Origin: Gemmatimonadaceae bacterium
GTDB taxonomy: Bacteria; Gemmatimonadota; Gemmatimonadetes; Gemmatimonadales; Gemmatimonadaceae
Assembly (NCBI GenBank): GCA_016720905.1
Contig: JADKJT010000009.1
Location: 142,641 to 206,640 of the forward strand
DNA length: 64,000 bases
Reading direction: 5' to 3'
The notes under the pieces are model-generated. The model worked only from the letters and a program-made list of their open reading frames with translations. It was not told the origin of the DNA and ran no database searches. Made by a program: the position numbers and the translations under genes. Below are positions 17,101-24,987 of the stretch, piece after piece (within the stretch, counting starts at the first letter, position 1; each line of letters opens with the position of its first letter).

Positions 17101-18087
17101 ATGTCACCAACACTGCTCGATTCACCCGTCTATTCACTGCGCCCGGGTTCCTTTCCCGTTCGCCGGACGCCGGCCCCGACACCCTCTGGCACCGTCCAGC
17201 TGATTGGCGTGCCCATGGACCTCGGCGCCAGTCGCCGCGGTGTGGATATGGGCCCGTCAGCGATGCGGCTGGCCAATCTCAGCGAGTTGCTGCAGCGATT
17301 GGGATTGGTGGTGGACGACATCGGCAACGTGACCGTGCCCGACCGCGCGTCGATTGCCACCACCCTCGCCGCGCGGCTGGCCGCCATCACCGATGTCTGC
17401 GAGGAAGTCGCGCACTTGACCGCGACGGCCGTCCGCGACGGCGTACGTCCGCTGGTCATCGGTGGCGATCACTCGCTGGCGGCAGGTTCGGTGGCCGGAA
17501 CAGCCACCGCGCTGGCTGAACGTGGCGAACGCGTGGGGCTGATCTGGCTGGACGCGCACGGCGATCTCAACACACCAAATACCAGTTTGAGCGGCAACGT
17601 GCATGGTATGCCGGTCGCTCACCTGCTGGGTCTGGGCGATCACCGCTTGTCACACCTGGCCAGCACGTTTCCGGCGGTGCGACCGGAGCATCTCGTGTAT
17701 GTGGGGCTGCGCGATCTCGACGACGCCGAGAAGGCGCTCATCGCTGAGTTGGGATTGCAGGCGTTCACCATGCGCGACATTGACGAGCGTGGACTCCGCT
17801 CGGTGATGGATGAAGCGGTGGCGATTGCCACACACGGCACCGGTGGCGTGCACCTCTCGTGCGATGCCGACTGGATTGATCCCCGCGAAGCCCCGGGCGT
17901 TGGCACGCCGGTGCGCGGTGGCGCCACGCTGCGGGAAGCACATCTCGCCATGGAGATTATTCACGATTCCGGTGCGTTGTTGGCCATGGACCTGGTGGAG
18001 ATCAACCCGATTCTGGATCGCCAGAATCACACCGCGGAACTGGCCGCTGAACTGATCGCGAGCGCCTTCGGGCGCCGCATTCTCTGA
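17101..18087 (+). CDS. rocF: arginase
   Basis: A 328-residue ureohydrolase converting arginine to ornithine and urea with a dinuclear Mn2+ centre. All ligands are visible: H124 in GGDHSLAAGS, D151, H153 and D155 in WLDAHGDLNTP, and D255/D257 in SCDADWIDP. The substrate-binding Asn/Ser pattern DLNTPNTS and the G-V-G-T-P-V loop are arginase-like. Residues 1-30 are an extra N-terminal stretch before the conserved VQLIGVPMDLGASRRGVDMGP. The next gene, ornithine aminotransferase, uses its product, and the divergent Lrp-type regulator probably controls both. No urease or ornithine decarboxylase is present here. Confidence 0.94.
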   Translation: MSPTLLDSPVYSLRPGSFPVRRTPAPTPSGTVQLIGVPMDLGASRRGVDMGPSAMRLANLSELLQRLGLVVDDIGNVTVPDRASIATTLAARLAAITDVCEEVAHLTATAVRDGVRPLVIGGDHSLAAGSVAGTATALAERGERVGLIWLDAHGDLNTPNTSLSGNVHGMPVAHLLGLGDHRLSHLASTFPAVRPEHLVYVGLRDLDDAEKALIAELGLQAFTMRDIDERGLRSVMDEAVAIATHGTGGVHLSCDADWIDPREAPGVGTPVRGGATLREAHLAMEIIHDSGALLAMDLVEINPILDRQNHTAELAAELIASAFGRRIL

Positions 18088-18105
18088 ACCGCGATTCCGG
18101 AGCCC

Positions 18106-19341
18106 ATGACGATGTCCGACCTCTTGAGCGGTTCCGCCGCACTGATGAGCGCGACCGACGAGTGCATCGCCCGCGAAGACGCGTGGGGTGCCCACAATTA
18201 CCATCCGCTCGACCTGGTCATTGAAAGCGCACTAGGCGCCTGGGTGACCGACGTGGAAGGGAAGCGCTATCTCGATTGCCTGAGTGCGTACTCGGCGGTG
18301 AACCAGGGCCACTGTCATCCGCGCATTCTTGCCACACTCGTCGAACAGGCGTCACGGGTGACGCTGACGTCCCGGGCGTTTCGTAACGAGCAGCTTGGCG
18401 CGTTCTGCGAAGAGCTGGCGCAGCTGTGCGGCATGGAGATGGTGTTGCCGATGAACACCGGGGCCGAGGCGGTGGAGACGGCCATCAAGGCCGCACGCCG
18501 CTGGGGCTATCGCGAGAAAGGTATTCCCGATGGGCAGGCCACCATCATCGCGTTCGAGAACAATTTCCACGGACGCACCACCACCATCGTGGGCTTCTCG
18601 TCGGAGCCCGCGTATCGCGAGCACTTTGGACCGTTCGCGCCAGGCTTCGTGCTGGTGCCTTTCGGTGACATCGCGGCCGTGCGCGCGGCCATGACGTCGA
18701 ACACGTGCGCCGTGCTCATCGAGCCGATTCAGTGTGAAGCGGGCGTGCTCATGCCGCCCGACGGTTTCATGCGCGAGCTGTCGGCGCTGTGCCGCGAGCA
18801 GAACGTGCTGCTCATTGCCGACGAAATTCAGACGGGACTTGGCCGCACAGGACGTTTGTTCGCCTGCGATCACGACGACGTGCAGCCGGACATGTATGTG
18901 CTGGGCAAGGCACTGTCGGGTGGATTCTATCCCGTGTCTGCGGTCGTGTCCCGGAAGGACGTACTCGGCGTATTCGGGCCCGGATCACACGGCAGCACAT
19001 TCGGCGGCAACCCGCTGGGCTGCGCGGTGGCGCGCACCGCCCTGCAGGTCATGCAGGACGAGCAGCTGGTGGAGCGTTCCGCCGAGTTGGGCGCCTGGTT
19101 CCTCGCACAGGTGCGCACGATTGACCATCCCAGCATCAAGGCGGTGCGCGGCCGCGGGCTGATGGTGGCCATCGAGCTGAATGAAAAGGCCCGTCCGTTC
19201 TGCGAAGCGCTCAAGGAGCGCGGCATGCTGTGCAAGGAAACGCATGATTTCGTGCTGCGTTTGTCGCCGCCGCTGGTGGTGAGCAAGGACGACCTGGGCT
19301 GGGCGGTGGAGCAACTGCGGGCGGTGTTCGCGGCGCACTAG
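18106..19341 (+). CDS. rocD: ornithine aminotransferase
   Basis: A 411-residue class III PLP enzyme transferring the delta-amino group of ornithine to 2-oxoglutarate to give glutamate-5-semialdehyde. The PLP Lys is K268 in YVLGKALSGGFYPVSA and the Asp is D239 in IADEIQTGLGRTG. The N-terminal YSAVNQGHCHPRI and NFHGRTTTIVGFS are typical of RocD/OAT rather than of acetylornithine or GABA transaminases. Start ATG 18106 (18112 is also possible); 18 bases after the arginase stop, so one operon. A strong hairpin at 19357-19380 follows the gene. Confidence 0.92.
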   Translation: MTMSDLLSGSAALMSATDECIAREDAWGAHNYHPLDLVIESALGAWVTDVEGKRYLDCLSAYSAVNQGHCHPRILATLVEQASRVTLTSRAFRNEQLGAFCEELAQLCGMEMVLPMNTGAEAVETAIKAARRWGYREKGIPDGQATIIAFENNFHGRTTTIVGFSSEPAYREHFGPFAPGFVLVPFGDIAAVRAAMTSNTCAVLIEPIQCEAGVLMPPDGFMRELSALCREQNVLLIADEIQTGLGRTGRLFACDHDDVQPDMYVLGKALSGGFYPVSAVVSRKDVLGVFGPGSHGSTFGGNPLGCAVARTALQVMQDEQLVERSAELGAWFLAQVRTIDHPSIKAVRGRGLMVAIELNEKARPFCEALKERGMLCKETHDFVLRLSPPLVVSKDDLGWAVEQLRAVFAAH

Positions 19342-19356
19342 CTGCCGGCTGGTCGG

Positions 19357-19380
19357 TCGGTCCGCTATGCCGCGGACCGA
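19357..19380 (+). terminator. hairpin after the arginase-ornithine aminotransferase operon
   Basis: Perfect 9-base stem TCGGTCCGC / GCGGACCGA with a 6-base TATGCC loop, starting 16 bases after the rocD stop. No long T-run follows. Likely the operon's transcription end. Confidence 0.6.
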
Positions 19381-19403
19381 TCCCAACCCTTTCGGACGAC
19401 AGG

Positions 19404-21983
19404 ATGTCCAACGGGAGTCCCCAACTCCCGGAGTGTGGCGTGCTCGTTCCCCTGTACGCTGTGGTCGCCGCCCTGCAGGCGACGCAACCGTCTGCGCCTG
19501 CCGTGCCGCTGTCGGCCGCGAGCGTTGCGGCGACTCGCGCCTTACAGGCGCCGAGTGTCAACGGACGCGATGACGACCCGGTGTGGCGCTCTGCGCCCAA
19601 GACCACGGGCTTTCGACAATTCGAGCCGCACGTCAACAGCGAGCCCACGTTTCGCACGGAATTCCAGGTCGCCTACGACGCGCGCAACTTCTATGTGTTC
19701 GTGCGTATGCACGACCCGCACCCCGACAGCATCATGCACGCCCTCTCGCGACGCGACGTGCGCGGTCCATCCGACCAGATTAAGCTGTTGATCGATTCGT
19801 ACGATGATAAGCGCTCGGGCTACGAACTGGCAGTGAATCCGGATGGTGTCAAGCGCGACTACTCGATCAGCAATGATGGCAACGAGGACGAATCGTGGAA
19901 CGGCGTCTGGGACGTGGCCACCACGGTCGACGCGGAAGGATGGACGGCGGAATTCCGGGTTCCCCTGTCGCAACTGCGATACGCCGGAACCGCCGATCAC
20001 ACATTCGGATTTGGCATCTGGCGTGACATCGAGCGCCTGAACGAACGGGAGGCGTGGCCGGAATACTCCCCGACGCGCAATGGACTGGCGTCGCAGCTTG
20101 GTCGGCTGACCGGATTGGCCGGCATCTCCAGCGCCCGGCATGCCGAACTCACGCCGTATGCAGTGACCAAGAACCAGCAACGCGTGTTGCCCAACGCCCA
20201 ATTCAATCGCGACCAGCAGTTGACGGTTGGCGCCGACATCAAAGTGGGTATCACACCCAACGTCACACTCGATGCAACGGTGAACCCCGACTTCGGTCAG
20301 GTGGAGGCCGATCCCGCCGTCCTCAATCTCACGGCCTTCGAGACGTTTGTTGCCGAGCAGCGGCCGTTCTTTGTCGAGGGAACCGGGCTATATCAGTTCC
20401 AGCTCAACTGCTATATCGTGGTGGATTGCCAGACCAACGAGGGGTTGTTCTACTCACGTCGTATCGGGCGGTCGCCCTCGCTGCGCGGCGTGTATGGCGA
20501 CGCCCGAACGGCCAATTCCACGCCGATCGCCACGGCGGGCAAGCTCACGGGTCGCACGCAATCCGGCCTGTCGTTTGGCGCGCTTGAGGCGTTGACGCCG
20601 CGTGTCGCGGGTCCCAACGCGCGAACCGTCGAACCGGCCACCAGCTACTCCGTGCTGCGCGTACAACAGGATCTGCGCGGGGGCGAGACAGGACTCAGCC
20701 TTATCGCCACCGCGGTCGATCGATCCCTTGACACACTCAGTGCGCCCTTCCTGCATCGCGCGGCGTACGTGACCGGAGCGAGTTTCCGAAACCGCTTTCA
20801 CAAACAGCAGTACGAACTGGTTGGCCAGGTGGCGATGTCGCAGGTGAAGGGCTCCCCACTGGCCATCGCGCGCACGCAGCGCAGTCCGGTGCATTACTAC
20901 CAGCAACCGGGCGACGACGCGACCGTCGATACCACGCGTCAGACGCTTTCCGGCCACGCCGAACAGCTCAAGTTCGGCAAGTACGGCGGGGGCATCACGC
21001 GATTCGAGACGAGTGTCGTGCGCCAATCGGCCGGGTTTGAGGTGAATGACCTGGGCTACCTGCGTCGAGCGGATGTTACGGATTGGAGCACGTGGGCCGC
21101 TCTCAGCTTTCGAAACGCCCGCGGTATCTACCGCTGGGCGCAGGCCAACGTGAATCACTGGGAGCGCTGGAATACCTCGGGCACGCGACTCGACGACGCC
21201 GTTAATGTCAACGGGCACATGGGGTTCAAGAACAACTGGAATGCCCATCTGGGCGGCACGCTGGGTGGCCTGCGCGCGGCGTATTGCGACCGCTGCACAC
21301 GCGGCGGACCAACGCTGCGTTCATCGCGTGGCTTCTATCCCTGGGGCGGCATCAACTCCGACAGCCGACAGTCCGTGTCCGGCGGCGCCTTCGTGAACTT
21401 CTCATCCACCGACGAGGGGCATTCGCACGGCGCCTCCTGGAGTCCGTACATCAACCTGCGCATGTCCCCGCGGCTGCAGCTGAACGTGGGCACCGGATAC
21501 TCCACCAATCACGACGATGCGCAGTGGTACGGGAACTTTGCCGACGGCGTCGGGGCGACGCACTATGCGTTCGCGCACCTGGACCAGCGCACGGTGTCGA
21601 TGAACATGCGACTGAACTACACGGTGACGCCCGCCCTCTCCTTCGAGTTCTATGGACAGCCGTTTGTGGCCACCGGCGAGTACTCCAACGTGCGCGAAGT
21701 GAGCGGCACACCACACGCGAATTCGTATGGGGATCGTTTTCGGCCCTTTGCGGCGCCCGCTGGTGCGCCCACCGAGTTCCGGTACACACAGCTGCGAACC
21801 AATACGGTGGCGCGCTGGGAGTACCGCCCCGGCTCGACGCTGTTTGTCGTCTGGGCGCACGGCCGGGAAGACTTCGGCGATCAAAACCTGAATCATTCCT
21901 GGTCGCAGGACTACCGCGACCTGTTCCGCCTGCACCCGGACAACACGTTTCTCATCAAGGTGGCGTACTGGTTGAATCGGTAG
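19404..21983 (+). CDS. DUF5916 domain outer-membrane protein
   Basis: An 859-residue protein with an N-terminal hydrophobic signal (VPLYAVVAALQAT, clearer if started at GTG 19440). Residues about 50-230 are a CBM9-like carbohydrate-binding sandwich: GRDDDPVWRSAPKTTGFRQFEP, YDARNFYVFVRMHDPHPD, GYELAVNPDGVKRDY and PLSQLRYA. From about 240 onward comes the DUF5916 part, with NPDFGQVEADPAVLNLTAFE and EQRPFFVEGTGLYQF followed by a long alternating beta-barrel region ending near WLNR. The family is abundant in Gemmatimonadota and Bacteroidota, and its role is not established. It probably sits in the outer membrane. Monocistronic by spacing. Confidence 0.88.
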   Translation: MSNGSPQLPECGVLVPLYAVVAALQATQPSAPAVPLSAASVAATRALQAPSVNGRDDDPVWRSAPKTTGFRQFEPHVNSEPTFRTEFQVAYDARNFYVFVRMHDPHPDSIMHALSRRDVRGPSDQIKLLIDSYDDKRSGYELAVNPDGVKRDYSISNDGNEDESWNGVWDVATTVDAEGWTAEFRVPLSQLRYAGTADHTFGFGIWRDIERLNEREAWPEYSPTRNGLASQLGRLTGLAGISSARHAELTPYAVTKNQQRVLPNAQFNRDQQLTVGADIKVGITPNVTLDATVNPDFGQVEADPAVLNLTAFETFVAEQRPFFVEGTGLYQFQLNCYIVVDCQTNEGLFYSRRIGRSPSLRGVYGDARTANSTPIATAGKLTGRTQSGLSFGALEALTPRVAGPNARTVEPATSYSVLRVQQDLRGGETGLSLIATAVDRSLDTLSAPFLHRAAYVTGASFRNRFHKQQYELVGQVAMSQVKGSPLAIARTQRSPVHYYQQPGDDATVDTTRQTLSGHAEQLKFGKYGGGITRFETSVVRQSAGFEVNDLGYLRRADVTDWSTWAALSFRNARGIYRWAQANVNHWERWNTSGTRLDDAVNVNGHMGFKNNWNAHLGGTLGGLRAAYCDRCTRGGPTLRSSRGFYPWGGINSDSRQSVSGGAFVNFSSTDEGHSHGASWSPYINLRMSPRLQLNVGTGYSTNHDDAQWYGNFADGVGATHYAFAHLDQRTVSMNMRLNYTVTPALSFEFYGQPFVATGEYSNVREVSGTPHANSYGDRFRPFAAPAGAPTEFRYTQLRTNTVARWEYRPGSTLFVVWAHGREDFGDQNLNHSWSQDYRDLFRLHPDNTFLIKVAYWLNR

Positions 21984-22068
21984 GGCGGCTTGCCCGGGAG
22001 GGGGACACGTCGCACATTCGACGTTCCCCGCAGTGCGTTGAGTCCTGAGGAGCCACCGGTGAAGTGAG

Positions 22069-22089
22069 TCTCCCGTCTCCCGTCTCCCA
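22069..22089. repeat. GGAGACG heptamer repeat, three units
   Basis: TCTCCCG-TCTCCCG-TCTCCCA (complement of GGAGACG) ends 11 bases before the VOC start codon. First of four loci of this family in the window (with 31582-31644, 37840-37923 and 57814-57897). No hairpin partner here. Confidence 0.75.
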
Positions 22090-22100
22090 GTCTGTACCTC

Positions 22101-22649
22101 ATGACCATTCAGGTCCAAGGCGTCCACCACACCACCATTGTCGGGTCGAACAGGCAGAGTGCCATCGACTTCTGGCAGGGTGTGCTGGGGATGCCATTCA
22201 TCCTTGAGCAGCCCAACCTCGGCAAGCCCGACGAGAATCACCTGTATTTCGACCCGGGTGATGGCCGACTGCTTACGGTGTTCACCAACGAATCGCATGC
22301 CAATGCCGGCCGCCATGCGCCGCGCGAGGTGGGGTGCGTCGAACATCTCGCGTTCAATGTCTCGCGCGCCACGTTCGCCATGGCCCCGGCCCGCCTCGAG
22401 GCACTGGGAATCGAGTTCATCCAGCGCGATCGCGGATTCATGGACTCGATCTATCTGCGCGACCCCAACGGGCTCAAGGTCGAACTGGCCTGCTACAAGT
22501 TTGAGGTGCCCGAGGGATTCCGAGCCGCGGATGTCCTCATGAGGGCGCAGCTCCTGCGCGTGGAACGCGGCGATCATCACATCGCCGAGGAACATCTGGC
22601 CGATGCGATCGCGTTGTTGCTGGGAACGCGCCAGCGGTTGTCAACCTAG
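22101..22649 (+). CDS. VOC superfamily protein (glyoxalase/dioxygenase fold)
   Basis: A 182-residue metalloprotein with paired VOC modules. Likely metal ligands: H9 or H10 in GVHHTTIVG, a central His in VEHLAFNV and a Glu in NGLKVELACYKF. Pieces such as FYWQGVLGMPF-like DFWQGVLGMPF and YLRDPNGLKVELA are those of ring-cleaving dioxygenases and glyoxalase I relatives. The specific substrate is not readable. The last 30 residues (RAADVLMRAQL onward) extend beyond the fold. The leader contains three GGAGACG heptamers and no Shine-Dalgarno. Confidence 0.82.
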   Translation: MTIQVQGVHHTTIVGSNRQSAIDFWQGVLGMPFILEQPNLGKPDENHLYFDPGDGRLLTVFTNESHANAGRHAPREVGCVEHLAFNVSRATFAMAPARLEALGIEFIQRDRGFMDSIYLRDPNGLKVELACYKFEVPEGFRAADVLMRAQLLRVERGDHHIAEEHLADAIALLLGTRQRLST

Positions 22650-22728
22650 GCACGCGGAGCACGCCGCTGGTGTCGCTGCGTGATTCACGCGGTGGCGCAT
22701 CTCATCGAACATTTCTACTGCCTCGCTC

Positions 22729-24006
22729 ATGCGCCGTCACGTCTTCGTACTCGCCTGCATAGCCCTGCTGCCTCAGATGTTGGCCGCTCAGGCAGAGCGG
22801 TCGTCGCCCGCCACGTCCGGCGGCAGCACGCTTGGCGCCACCGCCCCATCGTTCATTCCAGCCCGTGTCGAACGCATCGACCAATGGGTGGAGAGTTTGA
22901 TTGCGGCAAAGAGAATTCCGGGCGCCGTGGTCATGCTGGTGCGCGACGGGCGTGTGGAATACCACAAGGCGTACGGCGTGCGTGACCTGGGCACCAAGAC
23001 GCCCATGCGTACCGACGACATCTTTCGCATCGCCTCGCAAACGAAGGCCATCACGTCGCTGGCCATCATGATGCTGTGGGAAGAGGGCCGGCTGCAATTG
23101 GATGACCCCGTGGAGAAGTACATTCCGGCGTTTGCGAAACAGACGGTGCTCACCAAGTTCAACGCGGCCGATTCCAGCTATGAAGCGCGGCCCGCGCGTC
23201 GCAAGACCACCATTCGGCAACTGCTCACGCACACGTCGGGATTGGACTATGCCGACATTGGGAGCGACGAGTTCAAGGCCATCTACGCCAAGGCTGGCGT
23301 GACGGCCATGGGTCGCGAGTCCGATGTGCTTGAGGATCGCATCAACGTACTGGCCAAGTTGCCACTCAAGCAGGACCCGGCGGAACGCTTCACGTACAGC
23401 CTGTCGGTCGACGTGCTGGGCCGGGTGGTGGAAGTGTTGTCAGGCATGCCGTTGGATCGGTTCTTCCGCACACGGATACTTGATCCGTTGCGCATGCACG
23501 ACACGTGGTTCGAGCTGCCGGCCGACAAGCGCAGTCGACTGGTGGCGCTGCACCAGCCAAACAAGGACGGCGTGCTGGAGGCGGCCCACCAGAAGCAGAG
23601 CGGTATGGATCCCGATTTTCCCATGCGGCGGGTGACCTACTTTTCCGGTGGCAGCGGCTTGTCGTCCACGACGGCCGACTACGCGCGCTTTCTGCAGCTG
23701 TTTCTGAACGGCGGCGAACTCGATGGCGTCCGTTTGCTCAGTCGCAAAACCGTGGAACTGATGCTCACCAACCAGGTTGGCGCGCTGCAGCCGGCCTTTG
23801 GTCTCGGATTCGCCCTGGAAACACCAGAGATCGACTTCCGTTCGCCGGTGAGCGTGGGGACGTTCTCCTGGGGGGGCGCGTTCAAGACCACCTACTGGGC
23901 CGACCCGAAGGAGCGATTGATCGGTTTGATCTTCACGAACATGTATGGCACCGATGTGGATGTGGGCGAGCCGTTCAAAGTACTGGTGTACGGCGCCATG
24001 CGATGA
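22729..24006 (+). CDS. serine hydrolase, class C beta-lactamase/PBP-like fold
   Basis: 425 residues with a signal peptide (MRRHVFVLACIALLPQMLAAQ). Motifs: SQTK (S103, K106), Tyr motif in FTYSLSVDVLGRVVE (Y-S-L rather than Y-x-N), and a late FSWGGAFKTTYWADP where other members have HxG. The family includes esterases, D-aminopeptidases and lipases, and the absence of the Asn and His motifs argues against classical beta-lactamase activity. The downstream potassium-channel gene overlaps it by four bases, so they are translated together. It is not closely related in sequence to the serine hydrolase at 13737. Confidence 0.88.
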   Translation: MRRHVFVLACIALLPQMLAAQAERSSPATSGGSTLGATAPSFIPARVERIDQWVESLIAAKRIPGAVVMLVRDGRVEYHKAYGVRDLGTKTPMRTDDIFRIASQTKAITSLAIMMLWEEGRLQLDDPVEKYIPAFAKQTVLTKFNAADSSYEARPARRKTTIRQLLTHTSGLDYADIGSDEFKAIYAKAGVTAMGRESDVLEDRINVLAKLPLKQDPAERFTYSLSVDVLGRVVEVLSGMPLDRFFRTRILDPLRMHDTWFELPADKRSRLVALHQPNKDGVLEAAHQKQSGMDPDFPMRRVTYFSGGSGLSSTTADYARFLQLFLNGGELDGVRLLSRKTVELMLTNQVGALQPAFGLGFALETPEIDFRSPVSVGTFSWGGAFKTTYWADPKERLIGLIFTNMYGTDVDVGEPFKVLVYGAMR

Positions 24007-24986
24007 TGTCAGGGCCTGCAACCAACCCGCAGGAGGAGAAAGGCGACCTCGGCTTGGGGCGCGTCGTCTCCAACACGCGCGGGCGGCGACTGCTCAATCC
24101 CGACGGTTCGTTCAATGTCGTACGCGAAGGACTGCCCTGGTCGCAAGCCGGCAGCGTGTACCACGATGCGCTCACCACCACCTGGCCGAAGTTCCTCGCG
24201 TGGACCGCGGTCGTCTATCTCGGCATCAACCTGTTCTTCGCCGTCTGTTTTCTGGTGTTGGGGCCCGACGTGTTGTCTGGAGCCGGGGTCGCTGCACTCG
24301 GAGGTCGGTTCTGGCAGGCGTTCTTCTTCAGCGTGCAGACGTTCGCCACCATCGGGTATGGCTCCATCATTGCCAATGGCGTGGCGGGCAACATGGTGGT
24401 GACTATCGAAGCATTGATCGGCCTGCTGGCGCAAGCGTTGATCACCGGCCTGCTGTTCGCCCGCTTTGCGCGGCCCACCATGTCGCTGCAGTTCAGCTCC
24501 ATGGCGCTTGTAGCGCCGTACAACACTGGACGCGCGCTCATGTTCCGCGTCGCCAACAAGCGCCGCAACGAACTCATCGAGATGGAAGCGCAGGTCAGCT
24601 TCTCGATCCTCGAGGAAGGCATTGCGGGCCTGGGACGTCGTTATCATCAACTCAGCCTTGAACGTCGCACGGTCAATTTCTTCCCCTTGGCCTGGACCCT
24701 CGTGCACCCGATTACCCCTGAGAGCCCGCTGTGGAATCTCACCGAACGGGCGCTTGAGGAGCGGGAAGTCGAGGTCATGGTGCTGATGCAGGGCACCGAC
24801 GATACGTTCGCCACGCGGGTGTCCACGCGTCGCTCGTATCGCAGCGAAGACATCGTGTGGGGGGCCAAATTCGCCAGCGTCTTCAACCAGACGCGTGCCG
24901 ATGGACGCGTGGCGATGGACTTGATGAAACTTGATTTGTTCGAGCCGGCGGAAATGCCGGAGGCACTTTCGTCAACGGGGAGTTGA
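24003..24986 (+). CDS. inward-rectifier-type potassium channel (KirBac-like)
   Basis: 327 residues from the ATG at 24003, which overlaps the previous stop by four bases (24006 is the next in-frame ATG). Two TM helices (about 67-87 and 130-152) flank the pore loop with the selectivity filter TIGYG (116-120). A slide-helix region precedes TM1 (HDALTTTWPKFLAWTA). The C-terminal half (about 160-310) is the cytoplasmic immunoglobulin-like Kir domain: FRVANKRRNELIEMEAQVS, LAWTLVHPITPESPLW and SYRSEDIVWGAKF. Complete and well conserved. It conducts K+ across the inner membrane. It shares an operon with a serine hydrolase and a penicillin-acylase-type enzyme, with no obvious functional link. Confidence 0.93.
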   Translation: MMSGPATNPQEEKGDLGLGRVVSNTRGRRLLNPDGSFNVVREGLPWSQAGSVYHDALTTTWPKFLAWTAVVYLGINLFFAVCFLVLGPDVLSGAGVAALGGRFWQAFFFSVQTFATIGYGSIIANGVAGNMVVTIEALIGLLAQALITGLLFARFARPTMSLQFSSMALVAPYNTGRALMFRVANKRRNELIEMEAQVSFSILEEGIAGLGRRYHQLSLERRTVNFFPLAWTLVHPITPESPLWNLTERALEEREVEVMVLMQGTDDTFATRVSTRRSYRSEDIVWGAKFASVFNQTRADGRVAMDLMKLDLFEPAEMPEALSSTGS

Positions 24987-24987
24987 G

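Noticed and set aside
13737..24006. The two serine hydrolases as antibiotic-resistance beta-lactamases
   Set aside because: They are class C-fold relatives with long extra domains or missing Y-x-N/HxG motifs; more likely esterases or D-peptidases.
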